A stretch of 64,000 nucleotides of DNA from JADMIH01 sp036399775 (GTDB lineage Bacteria; Chloroflexota; Chloroflexia; QHBQ01; JADMIH01). A program made the translations under genes and the position numbers. Below, piece after piece: positions 51,970 to 60,091 of the stretch; position 1 is the first letter of the stretch, and each line of letters starts with the position of its first letter. A model generated the notes under the pieces. It ran no database searches. It saw only the letters and a list, made by a program, of their open reading frames with translations, and was not told the origin of the DNA. The DNA is taken from positions 1 to 64,000 of the forward strand of contig DASWMJ010000072.1 of NCBI GenBank assembly GCA_036399775.1. Reading direction: 5' to 3'.

Positions 51970-52272
51970 ATGGAAGCTGAACAAATAAAACGATTGATTA
52001 TCGGGAACCTGTTCGCAGTGAAGCTGCTCAACGATTCGATGATTGATATTACGGCCCACAGCGAGCTGTGTAAGAATTTACGCGAGTTGGCACACGCTTG
52101 GCAGGGCCTGGAATGTATCGACAAGGAATTAATGCAGTACATCTACAGCTTTGTAATGGTGACGCTAAACCACGCCCAAGCACCCGGAGTTAATGCTGAA
52201 GAGCGTGAACAGCTCTGGAATATGTACATAGAGCTGGACAACTTAGTGCTCGAATGCTTGGCTTCAGAGTAG
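51970..52272 (+). CDS. 100-residue hypothetical protein
   Basis: GGGGGG lies three bases upstream of the ATG. The product is acidic and helical (IKRLIIGNLFAVKLLNDSM, then MYIELDNLVLECL), with two cysteines and no transmembrane segment. No family recognised. The gap upstream (51769-51969) holds a CAAAGACACAAAG-type repeat near 51875. Confidence 0.5.
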   Translation: MEAEQIKRLIIGNLFAVKLLNDSMIDITAHSELCKNLRELAHAWQGLECIDKELMQYIYSFVMVTLNHAQAPGVNAEEREQLWNMYIELDNLVLECLASE

Positions 52273-52339
52273 GTATGGAACTTACGTGGTTTTTGGTGAC
52301 TTATGTACTGATAGTACCACCAACTATACCCAAGAAAAC

Positions 52340-52577
52340 CTATAGATGCTGCATCTCGTTTATTTCTTCCTCACTGAAGCCTATGCTTTTGCCTACAGCT
52401 ACTGCCGTTTCTACAGGAAGCACCGTTCTGTTGGGGAGCCGTGGGCGTCCGCCTCTGGGTTTGGGTGGCTCGGCCGGTAAAAGAGGCTCAAGTACAGCCC
52501 ATAGCTCATCTGAGGGGATTGGTTTAGCCATGCCCCATCGTACCCCCTCTACCAGGTTTTGTTAGGCACTCTAAGGT
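52340..52577 (-). pseudogene. IS5-family transposase remnant
   Basis: The 63-residue frame starting at 52531 begins MAKPIPSDELWAVLEPLLP and continues PPKPRGGRPRLPNRTVL, the DUF4096 start of IS5-family transposases. After about residue 40 the sequence no longer matches and ends after 63 residues instead of ~250. A possible IS end (AACAAAACC near 52554-52577) precedes it. Only this stub remains. Confidence 0.75.
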
Positions 52578-52650
52578 TTTTGCAAGTGAAACGTAGGGTA
52601 GCGACGGCCCTGTGGGCCGACACCAACAATGAAAATTGAGATAGTATCTG

Positions 52651-52676
52651 ACCCCTGATCCCTGACCCCTAACCCC
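52651..52676. repeat. Heptad array supplying the ABC-F stop codon
   Basis: CTGACCC/CTGATCC/CTAACCC units; the TAG of the ABC-F gene (52669-52671) lies inside the array. Confidence 0.7.
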
Positions 52677-54360
52677 TTTTTTCGGAGGGGTGCATGGCAA
52701 AGCTACGCAGGTAGTCTGCATACCCGCCCTCGAAGTTGCGAAGCTTGCCGTCGCGCACCTCCACCACGCGGTCAGGATATGCGTGCAGGAAAGCACGATC
52801 GTGTGCAACCACAATGACCGTGCCCTCGAACGCTTCCAGCGCCTCCTCGAAGTGCTCGCGGCCATCTATGTCCAGGTGGTTCAGAGGCTCGTCCAGCAAG
52901 AGCAGGTTGCAGCCCCGCAACACCAGCAGCGCGAGTTGCAACCTGCTCCTCTCTCCCAGCGAGCATTCGCTCACCTTGCGGAAGACGCTCTCCCCCTCGA
53001 ACAGGAAGAAGTGGAGGAAGCTGCGCGCCTCGGTCTCGTTCATGGGGCGCTCTAAAAGAGTAGTCTGTAAGACCGTCTTGCCTGGGTCGAGCGTCTCCTG
53101 CTCCTGGGCAAGCCTGCCGAGGCGAACGTTCGACCCGATGCGTACCTGCCCCGATGCAGGTTGCAGGCTGCCGTCTATAAGCCGCAACAGGGTAGTCTTG
53201 CCGGTGCCGTTCGGCCCAACGAGGGCCACCCTCTCGCCATGCTGGATGTCGAGCGACACGTCCTCAAGCAGCGCGGGAGACCCAGGATAGGCGAAGGACA
53301 CACCTTCCATCCGTAGCACCGCGCGGCCACCGGGCGGTGGCGGGCCGAAGTCCAGCTTGAGCCACCACCGGGCGCGGGGCTTCTCCACGCGCTCGCCCGA
53401 CTCCATGTACCGTTCCAGCTTCTTCTCGCGGCTCTTCGCCAGTCGCGCCTTCTTGCGGGCCAGCACGCGCACTCCCGGCTGCCGGGGCGTGGTAGACCTC
53501 TCTATATCCAGCGCGCCACCCTTCAGCCGTGCGATGTCCTGCGCCACCTGCCCTATATATTCCTGCTGGCGCTTCCAGGCTTCGATATGCGACGCGTGCT
53601 CCTGCTCGCGGGCGGCGGCGAAGTCGCTGTAGTTGCCCATGTAACTCCTGATGGTGCGCGTGTCTGGATCGAGGTAGAGGACGCGGGTAACCGTGCGGTC
53701 CAGGAACTCCCGATCGTGCGACACCACCAGCACCGCGCCCCTGTAGCCCTGCACAAACCCTTCCAGCCACTCAAGCGCCTCGACGTCCAGGTGGTTCGTC
53801 GGCTCGTCCAGGAGGAGCAGGTCAGGCTCGCGCAGGAGCAACATCGCCAGCCCCAGCCGCGTCTTTTGCCCGCCACTCAGCGTAGAGACGGGCGTAGCGG
53901 GGTCAACCTCGCCCAGGCCGAGGCCCTGCAAGATAGACGCCGACCTGTGCTCGCGCTCGTACCCCCCCAGCGCCTCATACAGCGCCAGGGCAGCCTCGTA
54001 GGCCGACATCGCGCCTTCGAGGTCGCCGGAAGAGGCGGTCAAAGCATCAGCCGCCGCTTGCATGGCGGCTTCGGCGTCGCCCAGCTCCGCGTGGGCGGAA
54101 GCTAAAGCCTCGGCTAAGGTGAGATCTCCCAGCATCTGGAAGGTCTGGGGCAGATAGCCAAGCGTGGTGCCTTTTGGAGAAAGCACCACCGTACCCGCAT
54201 CAGGCTGCTCCTCGCCCGTGATGCAGCGCAGCAGGGTAGACTTGCCCGACCCGTTGGGGCCGATCAAGCCTATATGTTCGGTGTCGTTGATGATGAAACT
54301 GGCTCCGGCGAGCACTGTCGCCGTGCCGTAGCTCTTGCGAAGGTTCTGTACCTGAAGCAT
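52669..54360 (-). CDS. ABC-F family ATPase
   Basis: The 563-residue protein has two ABC domains and no membrane segment. Domain 1: GPNGSGKSTLL, LSGGQKTRLGLAML, LLLLDEPTNHLD. Domain 2: GPNGTGKTTLL, CSLGERSRLQLALL, LLLLDEPLNHLD. The arm and linker regions are intermediate in length. ABC-F proteins act on ribosomes, some giving antibiotic resistance by target protection. Whether this one is housekeeping (Uup/EttA-like) or protective cannot be decided from the sequence. The final residues and stop are encoded within a heptad array. Confidence 0.9.
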   Translation of the reverse strand: MLQVQNLRKSYGTATVLAGASFIINDTEHIGLIGPNGSGKSTLLRCITGEEQPDAGTVVLSPKGTTLGYLPQTFQMLGDLTLAEALASAHAELGDAEAAMQAAADALTASSGDLEGAMSAYEAALALYEALGGYEREHRSASILQGLGLGEVDPATPVSTLSGGQKTRLGLAMLLLREPDLLLLDEPTNHLDVEALEWLEGFVQGYRGAVLVVSHDREFLDRTVTRVLYLDPDTRTIRSYMGNYSDFAAAREQEHASHIEAWKRQQEYIGQVAQDIARLKGGALDIERSTTPRQPGVRVLARKKARLAKSREKKLERYMESGERVEKPRARWWLKLDFGPPPPGGRAVLRMEGVSFAYPGSPALLEDVSLDIQHGERVALVGPNGTGKTTLLRLIDGSLQPASGQVRIGSNVRLGRLAQEQETLDPGKTVLQTTLLERPMNETEARSFLHFFLFEGESVFRKVSECSLGERSRLQLALLVLRGCNLLLLDEPLNHLDIDGREHFEEALEAFEGTVIVVAHDRAFLHAYPDRVVEVRDGKLRNFEGGYADYLRSFAMHPSEKRG

Positions 54361-55500
54361 AGTGCCCCCTCTCTGGAGACACGTCTGTGTCTCCGACTAA
54401 ACGGAAATATAATCGAGAGGGGTCTCAGTCACTTCACAACTTCCTTACTCAGGTCCAGTAAAGCCACCCGCGAGCGCTGCCGGGGACGTGGCAACACTAT
54501 TATACAACATCACCCCCACCCACCATCCCCCGCCCTTCCACCCCACCCAAACATGTGCAAAACTCCACCCCAATACCCCACCAAATCATGTCCCAAAAAC
54601 ACCCCCAAAAGGGATTAAGTTAATAGAAGCATGTTTCCGGCTACCGTAGCGCAACAGTAGCCACTACCCCTGAGGGCCATGAGCCATGACCAAGAGCCAG
54701 AGCCACCAACTCAAAACTCATAACTCCCAAAGGGGAACAGGGTACCGCTGGTGCCCCTGCCACAAGGATTGATCGTCATCCTCCCAACTCCCGGGTTAGA
54801 CTGATGCAGGCCAACTAATATGCCAAAAGAGCACCAACCCACTCCCCCTTGTCATTCTGAGCGCAGCGAAGAATCTCGCTCCTCGCGTACCATGCGTATA
54901 GCGAGCCTCTTCCTCCCCAGAACCAATAAGCCACAGTGGGCCACTCTTCTCAACATACACACAACCACCCTGCATCAGCCCAACCTCCGGGAGCCACACA
55001 GTACAGAGCCTACCCGCTCCGTACCAAACCCATAGTAGTCCGGTGGCCCCAAAGCACCCAACAAGTGCCAAAGGCCACCGGAACTACACCCACCCAAGAT
55101 AAGAACCCACAAGCTAACAGCCAGAATTCTAACTTCTAGTTTCTAACTTCTAGTTTCTGACTTCTAGCTTCCAGCTTCTAACTTCTTATCGTCCAACCAG
55201 TTGCGTTGGCAGGGGCAAGCATCTGACCAAAACAGCGTGCTTAGGCTATCACCCTGCCCGCGTTACCCACCACCAACCTCAACCAAACAACCAGAGGGGC
55301 GCTCTAACCAGCGCCCCTCCCCGCCATCCTCAACAACTAAACTCAAAACTCAAAACTCAAAACTCAAAACTCAAAACCCATAACTCATAACTCCCAAAGG
55401 GCTTTCATGTGTGCGAATTCAGAATTGTATGTTATTGTTACACAAAAGATAAGGCAATGATATACCTGACACACCTAAGGGACAGAAATCTTGGTGGCCG
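54361..55500. repeat. 1.1-kb gene-poor repeat-rich stretch
   Basis: No convincing gene in 54361-55533. It holds A/C-rich low-complexity sequence (about 54500-54600), a family A half copy (about 54850-54890), CTTCTAGTTTCTAA-type repeats (about 55130-55185) and ACTCAAA heptads (about 55330-55395). Confidence 0.6.
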
Positions 55501-55533
55501 GCAAGTTGTCAAAGATCGGCAGGAGGCGCTTTC

Positions 55534-55935
55534 ATGTGCATGTCCCAACTTTCCGTGCAAAAGCGACTTGGTTCGTGGCTTATTACGTTATTCGGTCTGC
55601 TAACTGCCTTCGTTCCCTTCAGCATCGTTCTATTGCTGTACGTGGCCTCCTGGCGTGCAGAAGCCCTGATGGGACACTGGCCCAGGCAGTATGTTGTCGA
55701 CCCCAATTTTGTTTACCAGGAGCCTGTCTATCTCTTTCTAATGGAAGCCATTGGTTGGGGTGCCAACTTAGTGTGCGTTGCGCTATTCCCTTTAGGAATA
55801 GCCACCTGGTTGCTGTGGACCCGCGACAAGCGCCATATCTTGCCGTTCTTACTCCCGCTCGTGTATGTATTGGGGTGGCTTCTTCTATTGGCTGACCCTG
55901 ATGGGCGCTTGGCCTGGTATCGTGACTGGAACTAA
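55534..55935 (+). CDS. Three-TM hypothetical membrane protein
   Basis: AGGAGG lies seven bases upstream of the ATG. The 133-residue product has three hydrophobic helices (WLITLFGLLTAFVPFSIVLL; LFLMEAIGWGANLVCVALFP; ILPFLLPLVYVLGWLLLLA) and short charged tails. No family recognised and no partner adjacent. Confidence 0.65.
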   Translation: MCMSQLSVQKRLGSWLITLFGLLTAFVPFSIVLLLYVASWRAEALMGHWPRQYVVDPNFVYQEPVYLFLMEAIGWGANLVCVALFPLGIATWLLWTRDKRHILPFLLPLVYVLGWLLLLADPDGRLAWYRDWN

Positions 55936-56141
55936 CTATGGACAGAGAACGAATGTATTGCTTGGTACCTCCTACTGGTACTTTCAAATCGTCTCAAGCC
56001 ACGGACCCATTGCTAAGTACCCTCTCGGCTATAGGTGTCTCAAGCATATTATTGTCAAAGATAATAGGCGGCGGAGCATAATGCGTCAGACACGGTGCCT
56101 ATTCAACTGCCGTCCATAGGCCAGTAAAGGAGTTGGCAAAA

Positions 56142-57539
56142 ATGGCAAGACCAACAGAATACGATGCCATAGTCATAGGGGCAGGGCAGGCGGGCGGGCC
56201 GCTGGCCACCGCGCTCGGCAAGGCTGGCAAGAAGACCGCCCTCATCGAGCGAGAGCACGTCGGCGGCACCTGCATCAACGAGGGCTGCACCCCCACCAAG
56301 ACGATGGTGGCGAGCGCCCGTGTGGCGTACCTGGCGCGCAGGGGTGCCGACTACGGCGTACAGACCGGCCCCATAAGCGTTGACATGGAGAAGGTCCGCA
56401 AGCGCAAGCGCGATATAGTGGAGAGCTTCCGTAGCGGCAGCGAGAGGCGCATCAAAGAGAGCAAGAACGTCGACCTGCTAACAGGCGAGGCCACTTTCAC
56501 CGGGCCGCACACCATAGAGGTGCGTCTGAGCGACAAAACCGTGCAACTGGCCGCCGGGACCATCATCATAAACACGGGCGCGCGGCCCTCCCTGCCGCCT
56601 GTAGAGGGCATCAACGAGGTAGGCGCGCTCGATTCCACCTCGATAATGGAGTTGGGCAGCGTGCCTGAGCACCTTATCGTGCTGGGCGGCGGCTACATCG
56701 GGCTTGAGTTCGGGCAGATGTTCCACCGCTTCGGCAGCAAAGTGACGGTAGTGCAGCGCGCAAAGCAGTTGCTGGGACGCGAAGACGCGGACGTTGCCGA
56801 AGAGATAGCCTCAATCCTGCGCGAAGATGGCCTTGAGATAATGCTTGAGACCGAGGCGCTGAGTGTAAAGAAGACTGCCAAAGGCAAAATCAAGCTGTCC
56901 CTGCGGACCCCATCAGGTGAGCGCACCATCACAGGCTCGCACCTGCTGGCGGCTGCCGGGCGCACGCCCAACACGGACACACTCAACCCGCAAGCCGCAG
57001 GGATAAAGATGGACAAGCGCGGCTTCATACCCGTGAACGAACGCCTTGAGACCAACGTGGCGGGAATTTACGCGGTGGGCGACGTGAACGGCGGCCCTGC
57101 CTTCACCCATATCTCATACGACGACTTCCGCATCCTCCGCACCAACCTTGTAGAGGGTGGACAGGCCACCACGAAAGACCGCCTTGTGCCGTACACCGTC
57201 TTTATAGACCCGCAGCTTGGGCGGGTGGGCCTGAGCGAGCAGGAAGCGCGAGAGCAGGGCAGAAAAATCCGGGTGGCGAAGATAGGCATGGACTACGTGG
57301 CGCGCGCCCTGGAAGTAGACGAGTCGCGCGGCTTCATGAAGGCCATAGTGGACGCGGAGTCCGGGCAGATACTGGGTTGCGCCGTGCTGGGGCTGGAAGG
57401 CGGCGAAATCATGGCGATGATGCAGATAGCCATAATGGGCAAAGTGCCCTATACTACGTTGAAAGAGGCCATCTTCGCCCACCCGACCCTTGCCGAGTCT
57501 CTGAACACCCTCTTTATGAACTTGGAGGGAGACAAATGA
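56142..57539 (+). CDS. FAD-dependent pyridine-nucleotide disulfide oxidoreductase (MerA/Lpd-like)
   Basis: AAAGGAG lies nine bases upstream of the ATG at 56142. The 465-residue protein has the FAD motif DAIVIGAGQAGGPLA, the redox pair Cys44-Cys49 in GGTCINEGCTPTK, the NAD(P) motif VLGGGYIGLEFGQ, the second FAD motif GIYAVGDVNGG, and the dimerisation domain ending HPTLAESLNTLF. The Hg-binding C-terminal Cys pair of MerA is absent, as is the H-x-E of lipoamide dehydrogenase in a recognisable form. Substrate unknown. The ATP-grasp gene follows four bases after its stop, so the two are one operon. Confidence 0.9.
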   Translation: MARPTEYDAIVIGAGQAGGPLATALGKAGKKTALIEREHVGGTCINEGCTPTKTMVASARVAYLARRGADYGVQTGPISVDMEKVRKRKRDIVESFRSGSERRIKESKNVDLLTGEATFTGPHTIEVRLSDKTVQLAAGTIIINTGARPSLPPVEGINEVGALDSTSIMELGSVPEHLIVLGGGYIGLEFGQMFHRFGSKVTVVQRAKQLLGREDADVAEEIASILREDGLEIMLETEALSVKKTAKGKIKLSLRTPSGERTITGSHLLAAAGRTPNTDTLNPQAAGIKMDKRGFIPVNERLETNVAGIYAVGDVNGGPAFTHISYDDFRILRTNLVEGGQATTKDRLVPYTVFIDPQLGRVGLSEQEAREQGRKIRVAKIGMDYVARALEVDESRGFMKAIVDAESGQILGCAVLGLEGGEIMAMMQIAIMGKVPYTTLKEAIFAHPTLAESLNTLFMNLEGDK

Positions 57540-57543
57540 AGCC

Positions 57544-58734
57544 GTGCTGACTATCCTCTGCCTTGCAAGCTATGTGAAGGGGCACGAGTTCATGCGCGAG
57601 TGCAAGCGCCAGGGCTGCCACGTCATCCTCCTCACGATAGAGAAGCACGTGCAGGCAGACTGGCCCCACGATAGCATAGACGAATTGCTGACGCTGCCCG
57701 ATCTGGCGGACAGGCAGAGCGTCATCCAGGCGGTCAGCCGCAGGACGCGCACGCGCCACATAGACCGCGTGGTCGCGCTGGAAGACTACGACGTGGAGAC
57801 GGCGGCCACGTTGCGCGAGCACCTTCGCTGCCCAGGCATGGGCGACACAACGGCGCGCTATTTCCGCGACAAGCTGGCGATGCGCGTGGAGGCCCGCGAC
57901 AATGGCATACTGGTGCCTGAGTTCGTGCCCGTGCTCAACCACGAGCGCATACACAATTTCACCCAGAGGGTGCCGCCGCCCTGGGTCCTCAAGCCTCGCT
58001 CGGAGGCCGCCGCCTCCGGCATACGGAGGATATACCATGCAGGCGAGCTTTGGGCCGCGCTCGACAGCCTGGGCGATCTGCAATCTTTCTTCGTGTTGGA
58101 GCAGTACATTCGCGGCGACGTGTACCACGTAGACAGCATATGCTACCGGCGCGAGGTGCTTTTCGCCGAGGCGCACCGCTACGCGACCCCACCCTTGAAT
58201 GTGGCTCACGATGGGGGCCTGTTCGTCAGCAGCACTATCCAGCGCGAAACGCAGGAAGCGCGAACCCTGCGGCGGCTCAACCGGGAAGTGCTGGGCGCGC
58301 TCGGTTTCGTGCGCGGGGTATCGCACACCGAGTTCATCAAGGGCAGCGATGACGGCCAGTTCTACTTCCTTGAAACTGCCGCGCGCGTGGGTGGGGCCTA
58401 TATAGTGGAGTTGATACAGGCTGCCACCGGCCTCAATATGTGGGCGGAGTGGGCAAAGGTGGAGATAGCGGGGGGCGAGCAGCCTTATGCGCTGCCGACC
58501 CACCGGCAGGACTACGCCGGCATCATCATCTCGCTTGCCCGGCAGGAGCACCCCGATACCTCGGCCTATGACGACCCGGAGATCGTGTGGAGGCTGGACG
58601 AGAAGCACCATGCCGGGCTGGTGGTAATGTCTCACCAACCGGATCGCGTGCAGGCCCTGCTCGACCGGTACGGCACGCGCTTCTACAACGACTTCTTCGC
58701 CGTTCAGCCTCCCCTGGACAAGCCGGCCAGCTAG
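57544..58734 (+). CDS. ATP-grasp carboxylate-amine ligase-like protein
   Basis: The start is a GTG at 57544, four bases after the oxidoreductase stop, so translation is coupled. The 396-residue protein has an N-terminal Rossmann-like region (LCLASYVKGHEFMRECKRQG), then an ATP-grasp fold (about 110-300) with WVLKPRSEAAASGIRRI, the FVLEQYIRGDVYHVDSIC segment and FYFLETAARVGGAYIVEL with the metal ligands E-T-A. Such enzymes join a carboxylate to an amine or thiol-bearing compound using ATP. The neighbour suggests a shared substrate that is both ligated and reduced, which is inference. Confidence 0.85.
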   Translation: MLTILCLASYVKGHEFMRECKRQGCHVILLTIEKHVQADWPHDSIDELLTLPDLADRQSVIQAVSRRTRTRHIDRVVALEDYDVETAATLREHLRCPGMGDTTARYFRDKLAMRVEARDNGILVPEFVPVLNHERIHNFTQRVPPPWVLKPRSEAAASGIRRIYHAGELWAALDSLGDLQSFFVLEQYIRGDVYHVDSICYRREVLFAEAHRYATPPLNVAHDGGLFVSSTIQRETQEARTLRRLNREVLGALGFVRGVSHTEFIKGSDDGQFYFLETAARVGGAYIVELIQAATGLNMWAEWAKVEIAGGEQPYALPTHRQDYAGIIISLARQEHPDTSAYDDPEIVWRLDEKHHAGLVVMSHQPDRVQALLDRYGTRFYNDFFAVQPPLDKPAS

Positions 58735-58940
58735 AATATAGCAGTTCGCTTAGTTTGTAGATACCCTGTGGGCATAAGTCATGCTATAGGGTAATGTGTG
58801 TGCTGTCGCTTACCGGCATGTTTTCATTGCGATGCTGCCACAATCAAAGCAAATTACCCAGTTCTTATTACTTGACACGATTTCGCCGGTACGGCACCAC
58901 AGGCACAGTATGAAAACAAAGTGACACGAAAGGTTGCACG

Positions 58941-59672
58941 ATGGCGATCAAGCTACTCATAGCCGAAGATACCCGCGACATAGCCGAAATAGTGGCCTTC
59001 GGGGCGCGCATGAACTGGCCTGGCTGCCAGGTCATAATGGCGAAAGACGGCGAAGAAGCTCTCAGGCTCTTCCAGGAGGAACAGCCGGACATTGTGATCC
59101 TCGATATAGCGATGCCCCCTCCCGATGGCTTTGAAGTGTGCAGGCGCATCAGGGAAGTGTCGCAGGTGCCTATCATGATGCTGACCGGGCGTACGGACAC
59201 CGTGGACAAGATACGCGCCCTCGACCTGGGGGCCGACGACTACCTTACCAAGCCCTTTGACCACCTGGAGCTACTGGCGCGTCTGCGTGCCCTCATGCGC
59301 AGGATGCAGAGCGTCCCATCGCCGGATGCTGTGGGCGCGCCAACCCCAAATGGTCATTTCAACCCCGTCGACATCAAAATCGGAGACCTGACCATCAACA
59401 CTGCCACGCGCGAAGTAAAGCTGAAAGGGGAGGCAATTCCTCTCACTTCGACCGAGTACCGTCTGCTGGAAGAGCTTGCCAAACAGGCAGGCACGGTGCT
59501 ACCCCACCACTATCTGCTTGAACAGGTATGGGGGCCGGAGTACGCGAACGAGGAGCACTACCTCAAAGTATTCGTGCGCCGCCTCCGGCGCAAGCTGGGC
59601 GACAACGCCGACCGGCCCCACTTTATACAGACCGAGTGGGGCGTAGGATACCGCTTCATCGCTCCCCAGTAG
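58941..59672 (+). CDS. OmpR/PhoB-family response regulator
   Basis: The 243-residue protein has a receiver (1-120) with AED at the pocket, phospho-Asp55 in IVILDIAMPPPDGFE, Thr in MLTGR and Lys in LTKPFD, then a winged-helix DNA-binding domain (about 150-240) with TSTEYRLLEELAKQ, GPEYANEEHYLKVFVRRLRRKLG and GVGYRF. No kinase gene is adjacent, so its sensor lies elsewhere. AAAGG precedes the ATG by six bases. A possible structured RNA lies downstream. Confidence 0.92.
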   Translation: MAIKLLIAEDTRDIAEIVAFGARMNWPGCQVIMAKDGEEALRLFQEEQPDIVILDIAMPPPDGFEVCRRIREVSQVPIMMLTGRTDTVDKIRALDLGADDYLTKPFDHLELLARLRALMRRMQSVPSPDAVGAPTPNGHFNPVDIKIGDLTINTATREVKLKGEAIPLTSTEYRLLEELAKQAGTVLPHHYLLEQVWGPEYANEEHYLKVFVRRLRRKLGDNADRPHFIQTEWGVGYRFIAPQ

Positions 59673-59990
59673 ACGGCTTGTTTACCATTGTTTACTATTG
59701 TTCACACAAACTTTTACCAATGCGAACCCCTAAAATGCCACGCATCGGGTAGACTACTTGTGGCAACGTACCTATCTCACTTTTGATCTTTCCTGGTACT
59801 TGAGGCTCAAGCACAAACAGCGACAGAGCCGTCGCATAAAGTGCTGGCCGGGACGCCGGTGTCCTGACTAGAGGCACCAGGAAGTCAGAGCGCGTTGGAT
59901 GTTAGACCGTCCGCTGGGGTCTCGGTGTCGTTGCTGAGGAAGTGTAAGCCGGCGGTTCGACGGGTTGGTATAGCCGGTTCGTCGTCACAA

Positions 59991-60068
59991 AAGGGTAAAG
60001 CCAGAGCGTGCCCTGGTGGGCAGCACTGGGGAGAGTTGACCCCCACGGCGCTTTCTGACTTTACCCTT
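59991..60068 (+). ncRNA. Possible three-stem structured RNA or complex terminator
   Basis: AAGGGTAAAG (59991-60000) pairs with CTTTACCCTT (60059-60068); the stem continues AGAGCG with CGC..TCT. Inside are TGCCC-TGGT-GGGCA (60009-60022) and TGGGG...CCCCA (60027-60045). It is followed by ATTGTTATTT. The whole 59673-60091 gap has other short pairings (for example CTGACT/AGTCAG near 59868-59898) and no gene. It may end the regulator transcript or be a separate small RNA; I matched it to no known family. Confidence 0.35.
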
Positions 60069-60091
60069 ATTGTTATTTCTGCTGACCGGCT

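Noticed and set aside
54274..54618. 114-residue frame in the repeat field
   Set aside because: It overlaps the ABC-F start region and then runs through Pro/Thr low-complexity DNA.
59672..60091. RNase P, tmRNA or SRP RNA in the gap after the response regulator
   Set aside because: Signature segments of these RNAs (GAGGAAAGTCC, GGAAGGAAGCAG and so on) are not present.
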